Position numbers and translations under genes: made by a program. From Diphasiastrum complanatum (Eukaryota; Streptophyta; Lycopodiopsida; Lycopodiales; Lycopodiaceae): a stretch of DNA of 64,000 bases. The first letter of the stretch is position 1. The number at the start of each line of letters is the position of its first letter. The notes beneath the pieces were generated by a model. It saw only the letters and a program-made list of their open reading frames with translations, made no database searches and was not told the origin of the DNA. The stretch spans positions 59,706,077 to 59,770,076 of the forward strand of contig CM055092.1 in the NCBI GenBank assembly GCA_029204225.1, in the 5' to 3' direction. Shown here piece after piece: positions 10,649 through 20,796 of this stretch.

Positions 10649-11890
10649 ATGGCACATTCACCTACCCCGAGTGAGACTGTTCAGGAAACCTTATCCGATC
10701 AGTTTCGTCGCATGGATGAGACCCTTTCTGGCCTCGTTCTTCGCTTCGATTCAGTTATGACCGGCTTTGCTACTATGCAGTCACAAATTGATTCTTTACA
10801 GCCTCATGGTCCTGGTAAAGCTCCTGTTTTTCCTACATTTGGGACTCCCCCTCCATTTGGATTTCCATCTTCTTCTACTAGTCAGCCTGGTGGTGGATCG
10901 TTCATTCCATCTAACCCAGCTCTTGGTTTCTTTCCTCGTCCCCCCCTTCCTGAGCCACACTTTGCTCGAGACTTTCGTGATAGGGTACAACTTGCTACCT
11001 ATTCCGGTTCCTCCGACGGGAACTTATTAGAGAATTGGTTTGCTAAGCTTGAGACATTTTCAGATTTACCCCAAGACTGATCCTCAGAAGATCCAGTTGG
11101 CTGCTTTACATTTAGATGGACGTGCCGCCACGTGGTGGCAAGTTTATGGAGTTGATCCTGATCGGGAAGGGCTCCATGTATGGCATACTTTTCGCCGTGA
11201 CCTCCGGCATGCTACGATTGATCCTCAGTGGCTTGACCGCCAACGTGATACATTCCGTAGTCTCACTCAGACCAGTGATCTTGCTTCTTATACAGATCAG
11301 TTTATGGAGCTTTCTTATCTTTTCACAGATCTACAGCCCACTGAGCTTATTTCTCGTTACATTGTTGGGCTTCGTGGTGCTTTACGTTATGATGTTTCTT
11401 CCTTCCGTCCTACCACACTTGTTGAGGCGATGTCTCTTGCTAGTACTTTACAGCATAAGTACTCTGACACCCTTCCTTCCCGCTTCTCCTGACCCCGTCC
11501 TTCTGCTTCATCTTTTTCCGCTACGTTCACCCCTACACCGGCCCCTTCTGTTCCAGCTCCCTCCATTGCCCCTTCGCCTCCTCGTCCTCCAACTCCTCGA
11601 CCTGCTTTTGTCCGACGTTACACGTCTGCAGAGTTCGCTGATCTTCAGCAGAAGCGTCTTTGCTTTCGTTGTAAGAGTCCTGACCATCTTGCCCGTGATT
11701 GCCGCCAGCCTCTCCCTACTACTGCTGTTTTTTACCATGAGGGCACTACTCCAAATGATTCCGATATCTACATTCATATTTCTGATGAGCCTGACTTATC
11801 CTCTGAGCCTTCCCCTGATTTACTTCCTGCTACTTGCCATGCTCAGCTTGCCTATGCTACTTGGACAGGGCGTCCTGGTCCTCGCTCCAT
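10649..11890 (+). pseudogene. A1 gag (nucleocapsid/capsid), broken
   Basis: Starts at ATG 10649 (MAHSPTPSETVQE...), the first good Met shared with A2 and A3. Gag forms the cytoplasmic particle that packages the RNA. A Pro/Phe-rich linker is followed by a capsid region (WFAKL..., AATWWQVYGVD, FMELSYLF, YIVGLRGALRYDV) and a CCHC zinc knuckle (CFRCKSPDH...C, about 11661-11702). Damage: a 2-bp deletion at about 11055 shifts the frame and a TGA at 11490-11492 (CGA in the other copies) ends it. Gag and pol appear to form one continuous frame in the undamaged family. Confidence 0.85.
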
Positions 11891-14800
11891 CCGGTTACGT
11901 GTGCGTATTACAGGTCGAGAGTATATTGCTTTAGTTGATACTGGTAGCACTCATTCTTTTATTAGCAGTTATATCACTAGTCGGATCCGTGCTTCACCTG
12001 TTCCTGCTTCCCAGCCTCTCACAGTTGAGGTTGCCAGTTCTCATTCTTTTCCTAGTTCTCAGATGTTTCAGCGTTTACCATACCGCATTGGAGATTTCTC
12101 TGGACAGGCAGAACTTTACATTATCCCTATGGAGCGTTATGATCTTATCCTTGGTGCTGATTGGTTTGCATCTCTTGGAGCCGTTACACTGGACTTGACA
12201 AAGCAGACATTGACATTTGTACATGATGCAGTTACACACTCACTTGTGGGCATTGATTCTCAGGGAGACTTCCAGTTGATTACTGGGAAGCAGTTTATTC
12301 GCAGCCTGCCGAAGGCTCATTGTGCTGCCTTATTATGTGTTCAGCGGGCAGTACCAGTTCCTCCAATTTCTACACCAGCAGCTGTTCCTCAGGTGATTTC
12401 TGACTTATTACAACATCAGTATGCTTTTGTCTTTTCAGAACCTACGACGCTACCACCATTACGTGACGTGAACCATCATATTGATTTGCGTCCTGGTTAT
12501 GCTCCTCCCACCCGTCCCCCTAATCGTATGTCTCGATCTGAGCGTGATGAGCTTGAGCTCCATATTACTGCCTTGTTAGATCAGGGTCTCATTGTTCCTA
12601 GTCACAGCCCTTTTGGTGCTCCTGTTCTCCTTATTAATAAGAAAGATGGTACCAAACGCCTTTGTATTGATTATTGTGCTTTAAATAAGTTGACTATTCG
12701 TAACAGTACCCTATTCCACACATGGATGACCTCTTTGACCAGTTCGGTACCTCTAAAATCTTTTCCAAGATAGACCTTCGTTCTGGATATTACCAAATCA
12801 GGATGCACCCTTCTGACGAACATAAGACTGCTTTCCGTACTCATCTCGGTTTATATGAATTTCGTGTGCTTCCTTTTGGTGTTACTAATGGCCCTCCTAC
12901 GTTCCAAAATGTGATGAATAACGTCTTACGTCCGCTTCTTGGTCATTGTGTCTTGGTTTATTTTGATGATATTCTTATTTTTAGTCAGTCTCTTGCTGAG
13001 CATGTTGCCCATCTTTCCTCGGTCTTTCAGTTACTTGTACACCACCGGTTATTTGCTAAGTTGTCTAAATGTTCTTTTGTTGTTTCTGAGATCGAGTTTC
13101 TTAGTTTTCTTATTTGTAATGGTCACATTCGTCTGGACCCCCATAAGGTTCAGGCCATCCAGGATTGGCCTATACCTACTTATATTCATCATGTTCGTAT
13201 GTTTCTTGGGTTAGCCACTCACCTTCGTCATCCAGTTCCTCATTTTGCCACTATCGCAGCTCCTCTTCATGCACGTTTGAAGAAGTCTAGTACTTTTCTG
13301 TGGACTCCTGATTGTCAGACAACGTTTGATACTCTTCGTCGTGCTGTTGTTGATGCTGCCATTATGTGTTTACCACAGTTTGATCAAAAGTTTCTTGTTG
13401 AGACTGATGCTAGTAATGTTGGTTTGGGTGCTTTACTTCGCCAGTCACAATGTATTATTGCTTATGAGTCGCGTCGTCTTCGCTCTTATGAGCAACGTTA
13501 TTCTGTGCATGAGAAAGAGCTTCTTGCTATTATCTATGCTCTTAAGAAGTGGCGTCATTATCTGTATCGAGTCCCATTTGACATTATTACTGATCACCAG
13601 TCTTTACGTTATCTGTTTTCTCAATGTGACCTTAGTGATCGTCAATTTCGTTGGTTGCAGTTTTTACAGTCTTTTAATTTCTCCATATTGTATCGTCCTG
13701 GTCGTGCTAACACTGCTGTTGATGCATTATCTCGTCTTCCAGCTTGGTTAAATACACTCGTTTCTACTATTCCTCCATGGTTTGATGCTCTACCTGCAGC
13801 ATACCTTACATGTTCTGATTTTCGTGATGTTTATAGTTCTGCTCCACCTGTTTCGCCCAGTCCTCATCAGGTTTACTCCATTATTGACAATCGTCTTTAT
13901 CATTATGATTCTCTTTGTATCCCTAGTTCTTTGGGTATCCGTTCCCAGTTGTTGTCAGATGCTCATTCCTCTCCTGTTGGGGGTCACTTTGGTTTTCAGA
14001 AGTCGCTCGTCTCAAAGACCATTTCAATTGGCCCTCTCTTCGATCTGAGCTTGCTGTACTTATTCGTACCTACCCTTTCTGTCTTCGTAATAAGTACTCC
14101 CGTTCTAAATCTGCTGGTTTGCTCCAGAGTTGGCCTATTCCTCATTGCCAGTGGACTGATATATCTATGGACTTTATCCTTGGCCTTCCCCATACCCAGC
14201 ATGGTCACGATTCATGTATGGTGGTAGTTGACAGGTTCTCGAAACAGGCACATTTTATCCCAGTTCGCAGTACTATCACGGCAGAGCAGTGTGCACGTTT
14301 GTTCCTATCAGAGATTTTCCGCCTGCATGGATTTCCTCGTACTATCCTTTCTGATCGGGATAGTAAGTTTACATCTATATTCTGGACAGAGCTTATGCGT
14401 ATTTTGGATGTTCAGCTTTTTATGGGTTCTGCTTATCATTCTACTTTTGATGGGCAATCTGAGGTCCTTAACAGGATCCTTGAGGATTATTTACGCCATT
14501 TTGTTACTCCTTCAGGGAGGGATTGGGATCAGCATTTATGTTTAGCAGAGTATAGCTATAATAGCTCTTTTAGTACCAACACAGGTGTCTCTCCATTTTT
14601 ATTATCTCATGGCTATGCACCTCTTTTACCTGGCATTCCTCTTCCTCCTGAGGATACACTTGTTACACTTGCATCTTTTCTATCAGGTGCTCGAGAGCTT
14701 ATTACTCGAGCCAGTTCTCATTTACAGCAAGTTCAGCAACGTTATCAGACCTCAGTTGATCGTCACCGCCGCCATGTTGAGTTTCAGCTTGGAGATATGG

Positions 14801-15280
14801 TTTATCTACGCTTACGGTTTGCACGTCATCATTTTGTCCAGGGCCATGCTTCTACTGAGAAGCTTGCACCATGTTATTATGGGCCTTATCGCATTGTGGA
14901 GGTTCTTAGTCCAGTTACATATCGCTTACAGCTTCCTGCTTCCACACGCGCCTGTGATGTATTCCATGTCAGTTTATTACGTGCTGCTATTGAGGATGAC
15001 GCTCCTTGTGATGCTGAGTTTCCTACTGCTTCAGAGTTATTTCCATTTTTTCCTGCTGCTATATTACAGGTCCGTCTATACCATAGTCGACGCCGTCGGC
15101 AGATTCAGTTTTTGCCAGTGGGATGGTCGTCCTATTGAGGAGGCTACATGGGAGCCTATTGATGTGTTTTATCATACACCATTACTTGCGGATCAGGCTC
15201 GTGCTCTTGCTGCACTTGTTGATTCCTCTACATCAGATGTTCCTCTAGCTGTTGATGCACCAGGGCTTGCTGCTACTTGA
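11891..15280 (+). pseudogene. A1 pol: protease, RT, RNase H, integrase, chromodomain (frameshifted)
   Basis: Protease with [10 protein letters not shown] (about 11930) and [10 protein letters not shown] with [25 protein letters not shown] and catalytic VYFDDIL (about 12957); RNase H with VETDASNVGLGALL and VHEKELLAI; integrase with a zinc-binding N-terminus, WTDISMDFILGLP (first Asp), SDRDSKFT (second Asp) and the Glu in GQSEVLNRILEDY; then a C-terminal chromodomain (QWDGRPIEEATWEP) to the TGA at 15278-15280. Frameshifts: 4 bp lost near 12700, 4 bp near 14005, 2 bp near 15115. The chromodomain is expected to bind methylated histone H3 and steer integration to heterochromatin. Confidence 0.9.
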
Positions 15281-15315
15281 TCCGGTTATCTTTTCGGCAG
15301 TTGGGTCTTTTTTTT

Positions 15316-15326
15316 GTGTCGGGAAG
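15316..15326 (+). other. A1 polypurine tract region
   Basis: GTGTCGGGAAG directly before the 3' LTR. A2 and A3 have GCCGGGGAG and GCCAGGGAG in the same place. It primes plus-strand DNA synthesis; A1's version is the least purine-pure. Confidence 0.7.
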
Positions 15327-15744
15327 AGTTATGGACTCGGCTCATTACATTCGCCGCGTCCATTTACATTTACAGTTACTTTACTTTATGCATAAGCAGG
15401 CCTTGGGCCCTTTTTTATTCATTAGTGACATTCAGACTATATGGTTGGCCTTTGGCCTTATTATTCATTATTAGGCCATTTGGACATATTACTGGAGAGT
15501 GGGGGCCTTCTTGGAGGGCGCACTATTATCCCTCCCAGTTGGGCCCTAGCCACTGGAAGCTTCCTTTTAGGGCTTCCTCTTGGCGATAAGTAGGGAAACT
15601 GTGTCATTTGTCATTCAGCTGATGATATTGATCTCTCTCTTTAGCCTCCTTAATCTCTCTCTTTCCTGCTTTCTAGGGTTAAGTCTTGCTTATGTGATGC
15701 TTTCATAGCTTAATTCTAGATCAGTTGTGGCTTTATTCGTAACT
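15327..15744 (+). repeat. A1 3' LTR
   Basis: 418 bp with the same termini as the 5' LTR. Differences seen: T/C in the CCTCCTAG/CCTCCCAG word, T/G in the TATA region, and C/T in ATCAGCTG/ATCAGTTG. Confidence 0.95.
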
Positions 15745-16065
15745 TTCACCCCTAAACCCCACTGAGTACAAAAGGTGTGTAAGCAATCCAGCTATCTCAA
15801 TAAGCCTTCTCTGGTATGAGAGGCAAGCACCACATCATCTGCATATAGAAGGATAGCGATAAGAATGTCACCAAGCCTGCAACCGTCCCCGCCACACTGA
15901 GAAATGACCCGCTCCAGCTCATCGATGTATAGTCCAAAAAGAACTGGTGAAAGAGAGCATCCCTGTTTAACCCCAATAGTACTCCGGATCTGCTCAGAAA
16001 TGCCACTGCTATGACGAAAGCACCCCAAAACCTAATCAGTAGTAGAGTAATGAGCGCGGAACCGT

Positions 16066-16355
16066 GCCTGACCATTGTCTCTGATCACTGTGAGCATGTA
16101 AGTGGCTATCATCCTCGTCATCGCCATAGTCATCCTTAGGTACTAAGTCACGTGATCTCCGCCTAGTAAAGAAAGAAGTGATCAATGACTGAGAGGTAAA
16201 ATGTTGGGATGTCCCGTATAGATCTCTCCGCAGTATGAACATCTCGCGTACCATCAGAGTGACACATCGTGGATCCTCATAGGCAAGAGCGCGTAGAGTG
16301 GTAGGCATGTCTCGAAACAAGCAGTGATATCTCCCTCTGATCTCGTAGTATACAG

Positions 16356-16361
<6 letters not shown>
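16066..16361 (-). mobile_element. LINE fragment d (ORF2 C-terminus only)
   Basis: About 300 bp of minus-strand LINE ORF2: the end of the zinc knuckle (RCPVYYEIRGRYHCLFRDMPTTLRAL), then REMFILRRDL and an acidic tail (DDYGDDEDD). It begins exactly where the TC tail of copy e stops (16361/16362, within the ...RCPVYYE codons) and ends at about 16066 against RT sequence of c2. Both ends are truncated. It was probably the target into which e inserted. Confidence 0.7.
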
Positions 16362-16432
<71 letters not shown>

Positions 16433-16457
16433 GCCATGAGAAAGAAAGAAAGAAAGC
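16362..16457 (-). repeat. GA and GAAA tract: 3' tail of LINE copy e
   Basis: GA dinucleotides 16362-16431, an 8-bp interruption, then GAAA tetranucleotides to 16457 next to the CTTTTAACGTC signature. On the element strand this is TTTC repeats followed by TC repeats. Confidence 0.7.
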
Positions 16458-16589
16458 TTTTAACGTCTTTTAATGCCAAAAGGCATATAAGACCAAATAA
16501 GTACATCTCAAGTGTGATAAATACTAAAAGGAGCATATAAATATCTCCATAAACAAATGACAACTAGTAGACATATGAGCAGCATTAGC

Positions 16590-17314
16590 TTCTTCTTTTT
16601 GAAGCCCAAGATTTCATAGCCTCCTTGTGTTCACTCGGATGTCGCTCCATGTTTGTTATTGGGGATGGCGTTCCCTCCAAGGTCTAGATTTTCTCCTTCA
16701 GAACCCTGTTATCCTAAAGTAGCGTCACCGTTGGCAGCTTAAGTTGTTGTACTTCGAGTCTTAAGGCACCCAACTCTGCTTTTAGATACCCCTCAAATGA
16801 CTTTCTTGGCATGTAGATGTCATCTTTAGCAATCTTGGTAGAGGAGGAAGACAGTATTGTGGGTTCAGATGAGGAGTCAGCAGATACAATTGCTGCTTCA
16901 TTGGCAACTGGCTACAATATCTGAGTAAGGATTTTTCAGCAGCGCTGGAGGTACTGCTACAGGCATCAGTGGAGGTGCTGGAGGTACTGCCACAGGCATC
17001 AGTGGAGGTGCTGGCAGCAATGGGGATACTGTTGCAGGTACTGCTACAGGCATCAGTGAAGGTGCTGGCAGTAATGGGGATACCACTGCCAGTGATGGAG
17101 GTTGTTTCAACAGCGATGGAGGCAGATGTGCAGCCAACAATGGAGGCAAATGTGTTGCCAGCAGATGAGGCGTCAGGGATGGAGGTTGTTTCAACAGCGA
17201 TGGAGGCAGATGTGCTGCCAGCGATGGTGGTGGTGTGAGGGATGAAGGGGCTAGAGCTATGGGAACGAGGTGGGGAGTGGGGGGAGTTAGCTCCCCCCCC
17301 TTACGTGGAGCCAT
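16590..17314 (-). pseudogene. LINE copy e ORF1, truncated after the coiled coil
   Basis: Begins MAPRKGGELTPP, matching MPPRKHGGGG of copy g. Residues 20-140 are an expanded Pro/Leu/Ala repeat region (units like LMPVAVPP and HLPPSLLKQPPSL in tandem), then a stop near 16898. The frame-disturbed continuation (to about 16590) matches the coiled-coil part of other ORF1 copies, up to a KSWAS motif that in copies g and i (WASLF) leads into the RRM-like domain. ORF1 protein would coat LINE RNA. Here only the oligomerisation part could remain. Confidence 0.65.
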
Positions 17315-17400
17315 AGGAGAGGTGGAAAGGTGACAGAAGAGGGACTCCCTCCATTTCTCCGCAGCATCAGATAAACCACTTGTTGCTAAAGGTCATTCTA

Positions 17401-18054
17401 CTAAGTGGCAATCAAAAGCCATTGCTCCCCAGAAATTGTTGAAAATTAGTGCTAGTGATCACATGCAAAAAAATTCTCACAAAGAAAAAGCTTTTTTGTA
17501 CAAATGATTCTCACATTAATAACCAGCTGAAAGTATAGTTTGTCACCTTCACCCTAGTCTAAGTAAACTCTGCAAGAAGCCATGCAAGCTAACTCACTGG
17601 CTTTTAAGTGCAGCACTCAATTCTATTCGAGATTTTTTTTTTCTTTTCTCACACTCAAATTCACAGACTTTGCACGATTTGTGCTCCCAAACCACTACAG
17701 CTCTTGCCGAACGATTTCATAGGCACTTTCTTGATGAATGAAAACAACTCATCCAAAGTCTAACAGCTGAAAAAGCTCAAAAATTGTCGAAACAAGCATT
17801 TTTCACCAAGAAAATCTCTCTCCTACCACTAAACTCTCAGTAGTGCTCTCCAAAGCACTATGCAATTCTTTACAGCTTGCAAAATGCCCAAAAGTGGCTT
17901 TTTGCTCACTAGCTTGCTTCTCCTAGCTTTTAACTCCTATAAGGAACTATGTCTCCTCAATATGGAGCCTATGACAAGCCAAATCCACTGAGCAAGCACT
18001 CAATCATAGAAGCTCTAGTACCATGTGAACCAAGCATACACATTGCCACCATAC
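17401..18054. other. Unassigned spacer, possibly a degraded LTR-element end
   Basis: AT-rich, no coding frame. At 18006-18033 the minus strand reads TTCACATGGTACTAGAGC, resembling an LTR end followed by a decayed tRNA-Met PBS (TGGTATCAGAGC). I found no partner LTR or coding domain, so the identity is open. Confidence 0.35.
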
Positions 18055-18405
18055 TGTTAGAGTAGGGCAAACACTAACTGATCCACCCAACCTTGCCTAC
18101 TCTCTGATATGGAGTAAGCCCCTCCTAGCCCAGTGTGAGGACTGGTAGCATGCATACTGCCAAGTGTCGGCCACGTGGCACTGACGTGATCGACTGCACG
18201 TCGGGACCCAACGTGGGGCCTTATCCTGTTGACAGGGTCCCTATGCTGTGTTAGGCCCGCCATGGCTATGGACCGTGCCGAGGCACACTACTCACACTGT
18301 CTTGCCATGTTGGACGTGTACGCTGGACACGCGCCTGATACTCACACTGTGGTATCTGACCCCCTGAGTTCCCCAGGGTTCGGCACTGGTTACAGGCTCG
18401 TAACA
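18055..18405 (-). repeat. B1 3' LTR
   Basis: 351 bp, TGTTAGAG...CTCGTAACA on the plus strand. The minus-strand reading TGTTACGAGCC...CTCTAACA gives canonical TG...CA ends. It contains the uninterrupted site ACTACTCACACTGTC (about 18289-18303), which in B2 is split by A2. Confidence 0.9.
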
Positions 18406-18417
18406 CTCCCTCCCCCT
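18406..18417 (-). other. B1 polypurine tract
   Basis: Minus strand AAGGGGGAGGGAG immediately before the 3' LTR; B2 has AAGGGGGAGGAG in the same place. Confidence 0.85.
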
Positions 18418-18461
18418 TAAGAACCGTCTTGGTCCTCCAAGACAAAGTCTAAAAAATTCTT

Positions 18462-19066
18462 TCAAAGGACACTGCCTTTTTCCCAAGTGGCATTCTCAAT
18501 AGGCTGATCGTTCCACTTGATTAGATATTCTTGGTATAGTGTATGACGAGTCTGCGTTTCTACGCTACCAAGAATCTCCTTTGGTTCATGTGGAGGTTGT
18601 TGAGAATCTAATGGGAGAACTAGAACATTGTCCCCTACCAGATTTTCAGATCTGGTTAAGGCTTTTCGTAACTGGCTTACATGAAAGACTGGAAAAACGT
18701 TACGGCTGCGTGGGATAGAAACCTTAGGTGACCTCACCTGGTCTCCTACTAATGGTAAAAGGACCACAATACCTAGGAGACAACTTAGCACACAGTCCTG
18801 ATTTGAGGGTTTTAGAGTCAACTAGGACTCGTAGAAAAACTTTCTCACCAGCGGAGAACTGCACATCCCGTCTGTGTGGATCTGCATAATGCTGCTTCAA
18901 CTTTTTCTTGTTTAAACCCTATAGTTGTGGTTGGGCGTGGCTGAAAACCATACATTAGCATAAATGGGCTGTATCTCGTAGCTGAATGTTTGGTACTGTT
19001 ATAAGCAAACTCTAATATCGACAGATACTCCTCCAAATTAGTCTGCTTTTTTGCTGGCGTATGCAC
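18462..19066 (-). pseudogene. B1 integrase C-terminus and chromodomain
   Basis: 19066-18845 gives the integrase C-terminal part (EEYLSILEFAYNSTKHSATRYSPF, LMYGFQP). 18821-18462 gives the linker and chromodomain, whose core reads HTLYQEYLIKWNDQP then ENATWE. The aromatic/Glu pattern of a chromodomain is present. A deletion/frameshift near 18845-18900 removes the region that in B2 (49945-49622) contains the GPQK/SH3-like portion. Expected role: tethering the integration complex to heterochromatin. Confidence 0.8.
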
Positions 19067-20097
19067 GAAGCATATCCTCCAGCACCTGATTTACTCTTTT
19101 TGTTTGACCGTCCGCCGTTTGTGGATGGTCACTGGTACGCATATTTAGTTTAGTATGCAGATGATGGAATACTGCCCTCCAAAATTTTGCATTAAACTTA
19201 CTGTACCGGTCGCTGACTATGCCGAAAGGTAGACCGTACAATTTAAATAGCCCATCTATAAACAACCTGCCATATAGCGTCATTACCCTTTTGGGTCTTT
19301 GGCAGGTTTACTATAAAAACCATGGAGATACTCTCCCAATTACCAGCTGGTATATCTAAGGGCTGTAACAACCCTCCTGCCTTCAAACGCTCTACTTTAT
19401 TAATCTGAGATTTCTGGCAACTGGTTACATATTGTTGGACGTCCTTTTTCATATTGGGCCAAAAAAATTGCCTATGAAGAAGATCATAGGTCTTCTGAAT
19501 GCCTGGGTGCCCCGCACTAGGACTGTCATGACACTCATATAGGACCTGCTGCCTATAATCCTCTGAATTGGGGACACATACTCTATCTCTATAGAGCAAG
19601 TACTCATCCTGAATGGAATATTGTTTCCATTTGAATCCTTGAGTCAACTGACCCTCAACCACTGCAGTTTCCTTGGATAAAACAGGCTCTGAGTCCTCAA
19701 CGTCATCTGACGTATACTCGGACTCATCATCCTCAACAGAAGTTGTCGTATTCTTGGATGAACTGACACCAGCCCCGGGAACTGGTTCTGGAGTCTGTAA
19801 TTGTCTGCTCTGGACTAAGCTACATATAGTAGAGAAGTAAGCATCATGCTGGCACTTCCCTCTCAAGGACTCGAGTAACTCACTACGAATCTGATTAAAA
19901 CTCAGCTCGTTTATCATAGGCATTCTACTAAGGGCATCTGCTACTGTGTTGAATTTCCCCCGTCTATATCTGATAGACATATCAAACTCTTGCATTAACT
20001 CAGCCCAACAAGCTTTCCGACCTTTGAGCTCAGGCTGATTGCAAAGGTACCTGAGGCTTTCATGGTCTGTCAGGACCTCGAAGTTGGCACCATACAA
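19038..20097 (-). pseudogene. B1 RNase H end and integrase
   Basis: Reading from 20097: RNase H end (NFEVLTDHESLRYL, IRYRRGKFNTVADALSRM), a linker with an acidic/Ser stretch, then the integrase zinc region (HDSPSAGHPGIQKTYDLLHRQFFWP, CQKSQ; the second Cys of the last pair is Ser). The first catalytic Asp region reads ESISMVFI, with Val where the family should have Asp. After NDAIW about 80 bp are missing relative to B2, and the frame changes into 19283-19038, which keeps the second Asp region (SDRYSKFNAKFW) and QVLEDMLRAY with its Glu. The enzyme cannot be active. Confidence 0.85.
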
Positions 20098-20208
20098 ATA
20101 ATGCCTCCAAGTCTTTAGGGCATGTACTATGGAGAAGAGTTCCTTTTCATAGGCACTATACCTAGTCTATGTTGGTTCAAGTTTTTTACTCTCCAACGCA
20201 ACTGGTCA

Positions 20209-20796
20209 TCAATTCTGAGTTAGTACAGCACCAACCGCAAAGTCGTTGGCATCTGTTTCGACCACAAATGGCTGATTGGGGTCGACGACTTTTAGAACTG
20301 GTGCACTAGCTAAGGCTGTTTTGAGAGCATCAAAGCTCTCCTGCTGTGCAGAGTCCCATTTGAACTCCTTTCCCTTCCCCTTAAGAAGATTTGTCATAGA
20401 AACTGCTATCTAAGCATATTCCTTGACAAATCGTCTGTAATATCCCGCCAAACCTAGGAAGATCTGTAGCTCTAAAATATTCTGAGGTCTCAGCCAACTG
20501 AGTATGGCTTTAACCTTACTAGGGTCCATCTTAATCCCATTTGTCGAGATAATGTGACCCAAATAAGCTACTTCTTCTACGAAAAATTCACACTTAGGTT
20601 TCTTAGCATAAATCCTATGCTTTCTAAGCAGTCGAAACACCTTTCTGAGGTGTTTAAGATGCTCCTTCCTTGTTTTACTGTAGACGAGGATGTCATCTAA
20701 AAATACGACTACAAACTTACCCAAGTATGGTCTGAGGACACTGTTCATCAAGGTCATAAAGGTAGCTTGAGCATTTGTGAGCCCAAATGGCATCAC
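20209..20796 (-). pseudogene. B1 reverse transcriptase C-terminal half and RNase H start
   Basis: 20796-20410 carries [13 protein letters not shown], the catalytic FLDDILVYS and the connection AYLGHIIS...[12 protein letters not shown]. 20397-20209 begins the RNase H (FVVETDANDFAVGAVL). The RT fingers and first palm motif are absent. Near 20838 the sequence jumps from the FRT block straight into a segment that in B2 lies about 480 bp upstream, between protease and RT. Deletion probably arose at short homology, since GGACTTCAGG-like words sit at the junction. Confidence 0.85.

Larger units (their letters stand above)
9550..15749 (+). mobile_element. Chromovirus A1 (Ty3/gypsy), complete LTR-to-LTR, with 5-bp TSDs
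   Basis: Element proper is 9555-15744 (6.19 kb), flanked by TTCAC on both sides. Order: 5' LTR, PBS, leader, gag with zinc knuckle, protease, RT, RNase H, integrase, chromodomain, PPT, 3' LTR. The two 418-bp LTRs differ at only three positions that I could find (about 0.7%), pointing to a recent insertion. Nevertheless the coding region has one nonsense codon and four frameshifting deletions relative to copies A2/A3. LTR ends are AGTTA...TAACT instead of TG...CA. Integrase plus chromodomain places it among chromoviruses; I cannot assign the clade by eye. Confidence 0.95.
8115..16063 (-). pseudogene. LINE copy c2 ORF2 fragments around the A1 insertion
   Basis: Reading in element direction, 16028-15792 gives the RT block with VKQGCSLSPVLFGLYIDELE and an intact LLYADDVVL catalytic box. 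A1 then interrupts. 9549-9228 continues with NLSKTKIMVFNTSQ and SYLGVLFAGPTFSMRQ (thumb). 9194-8952 is the SVPHEIILAEFTTPP block, and 8780-8115 the zinc knuckle and acidic tail. Removing A1 and one TSD brings the catalytic box and thumb back into the usual order. Small frameshifts remain, so this copy was already inactive or decayed later. Confidence 0.75.
8113..16065 (-). mobile_element. LINE copy c2, interrupted by chromovirus A1
   Basis: Two minus-strand pieces, 8113-9549 and 15750-about 16065, are one LINE copy split by A1. The 5-bp sequence TTCAC borders A1 on both sides (9550-9554 and 15745-15749). The low-coordinate piece starts inside the 3' UTR (no tail) and contains the ORF2 C-terminus and thumb. 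The high-coordinate piece continues the RT through the YADD box. 8113-8780 is a near repeat of 6955-7620 in c1. The upstream end joins a different LINE fragment (d) near 16065. Confidence 0.85.
16362..17400 (-). mobile_element. LINE copy e: ORF1-only, internally deleted derivative
   Basis: Minus-strand element of about 1.0 kb with both family ends. The 5' side has ORF1 from ATG 17314; the 3' side has a UTR, the hairpin ATGCC-AAAA-GGCAT (16473-16486), and a TTTC (16440-16457) then TC tail (16362-16431). Between them, at about 16590, the ORF1 coiled coil passes directly into 3' UTR, so the ORF1 RNA-binding core, endonuclease, RT and zinc knuckle are all missing. This is the most compact derivative seen. 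Non-autonomous status is inferred from what is missing; mobility in trans is a hypothesis. Confidence 0.75.

Noticed and set aside
11116-15280. Leu-rich membrane-like open frames overlapping the gypsy pol genes (also in A2 and A3)
   Set aside because: They are alternative-frame readings of pol, whose codon use is T-rich in the third position; the true frame carries the RT, RNase H and integrase motifs.
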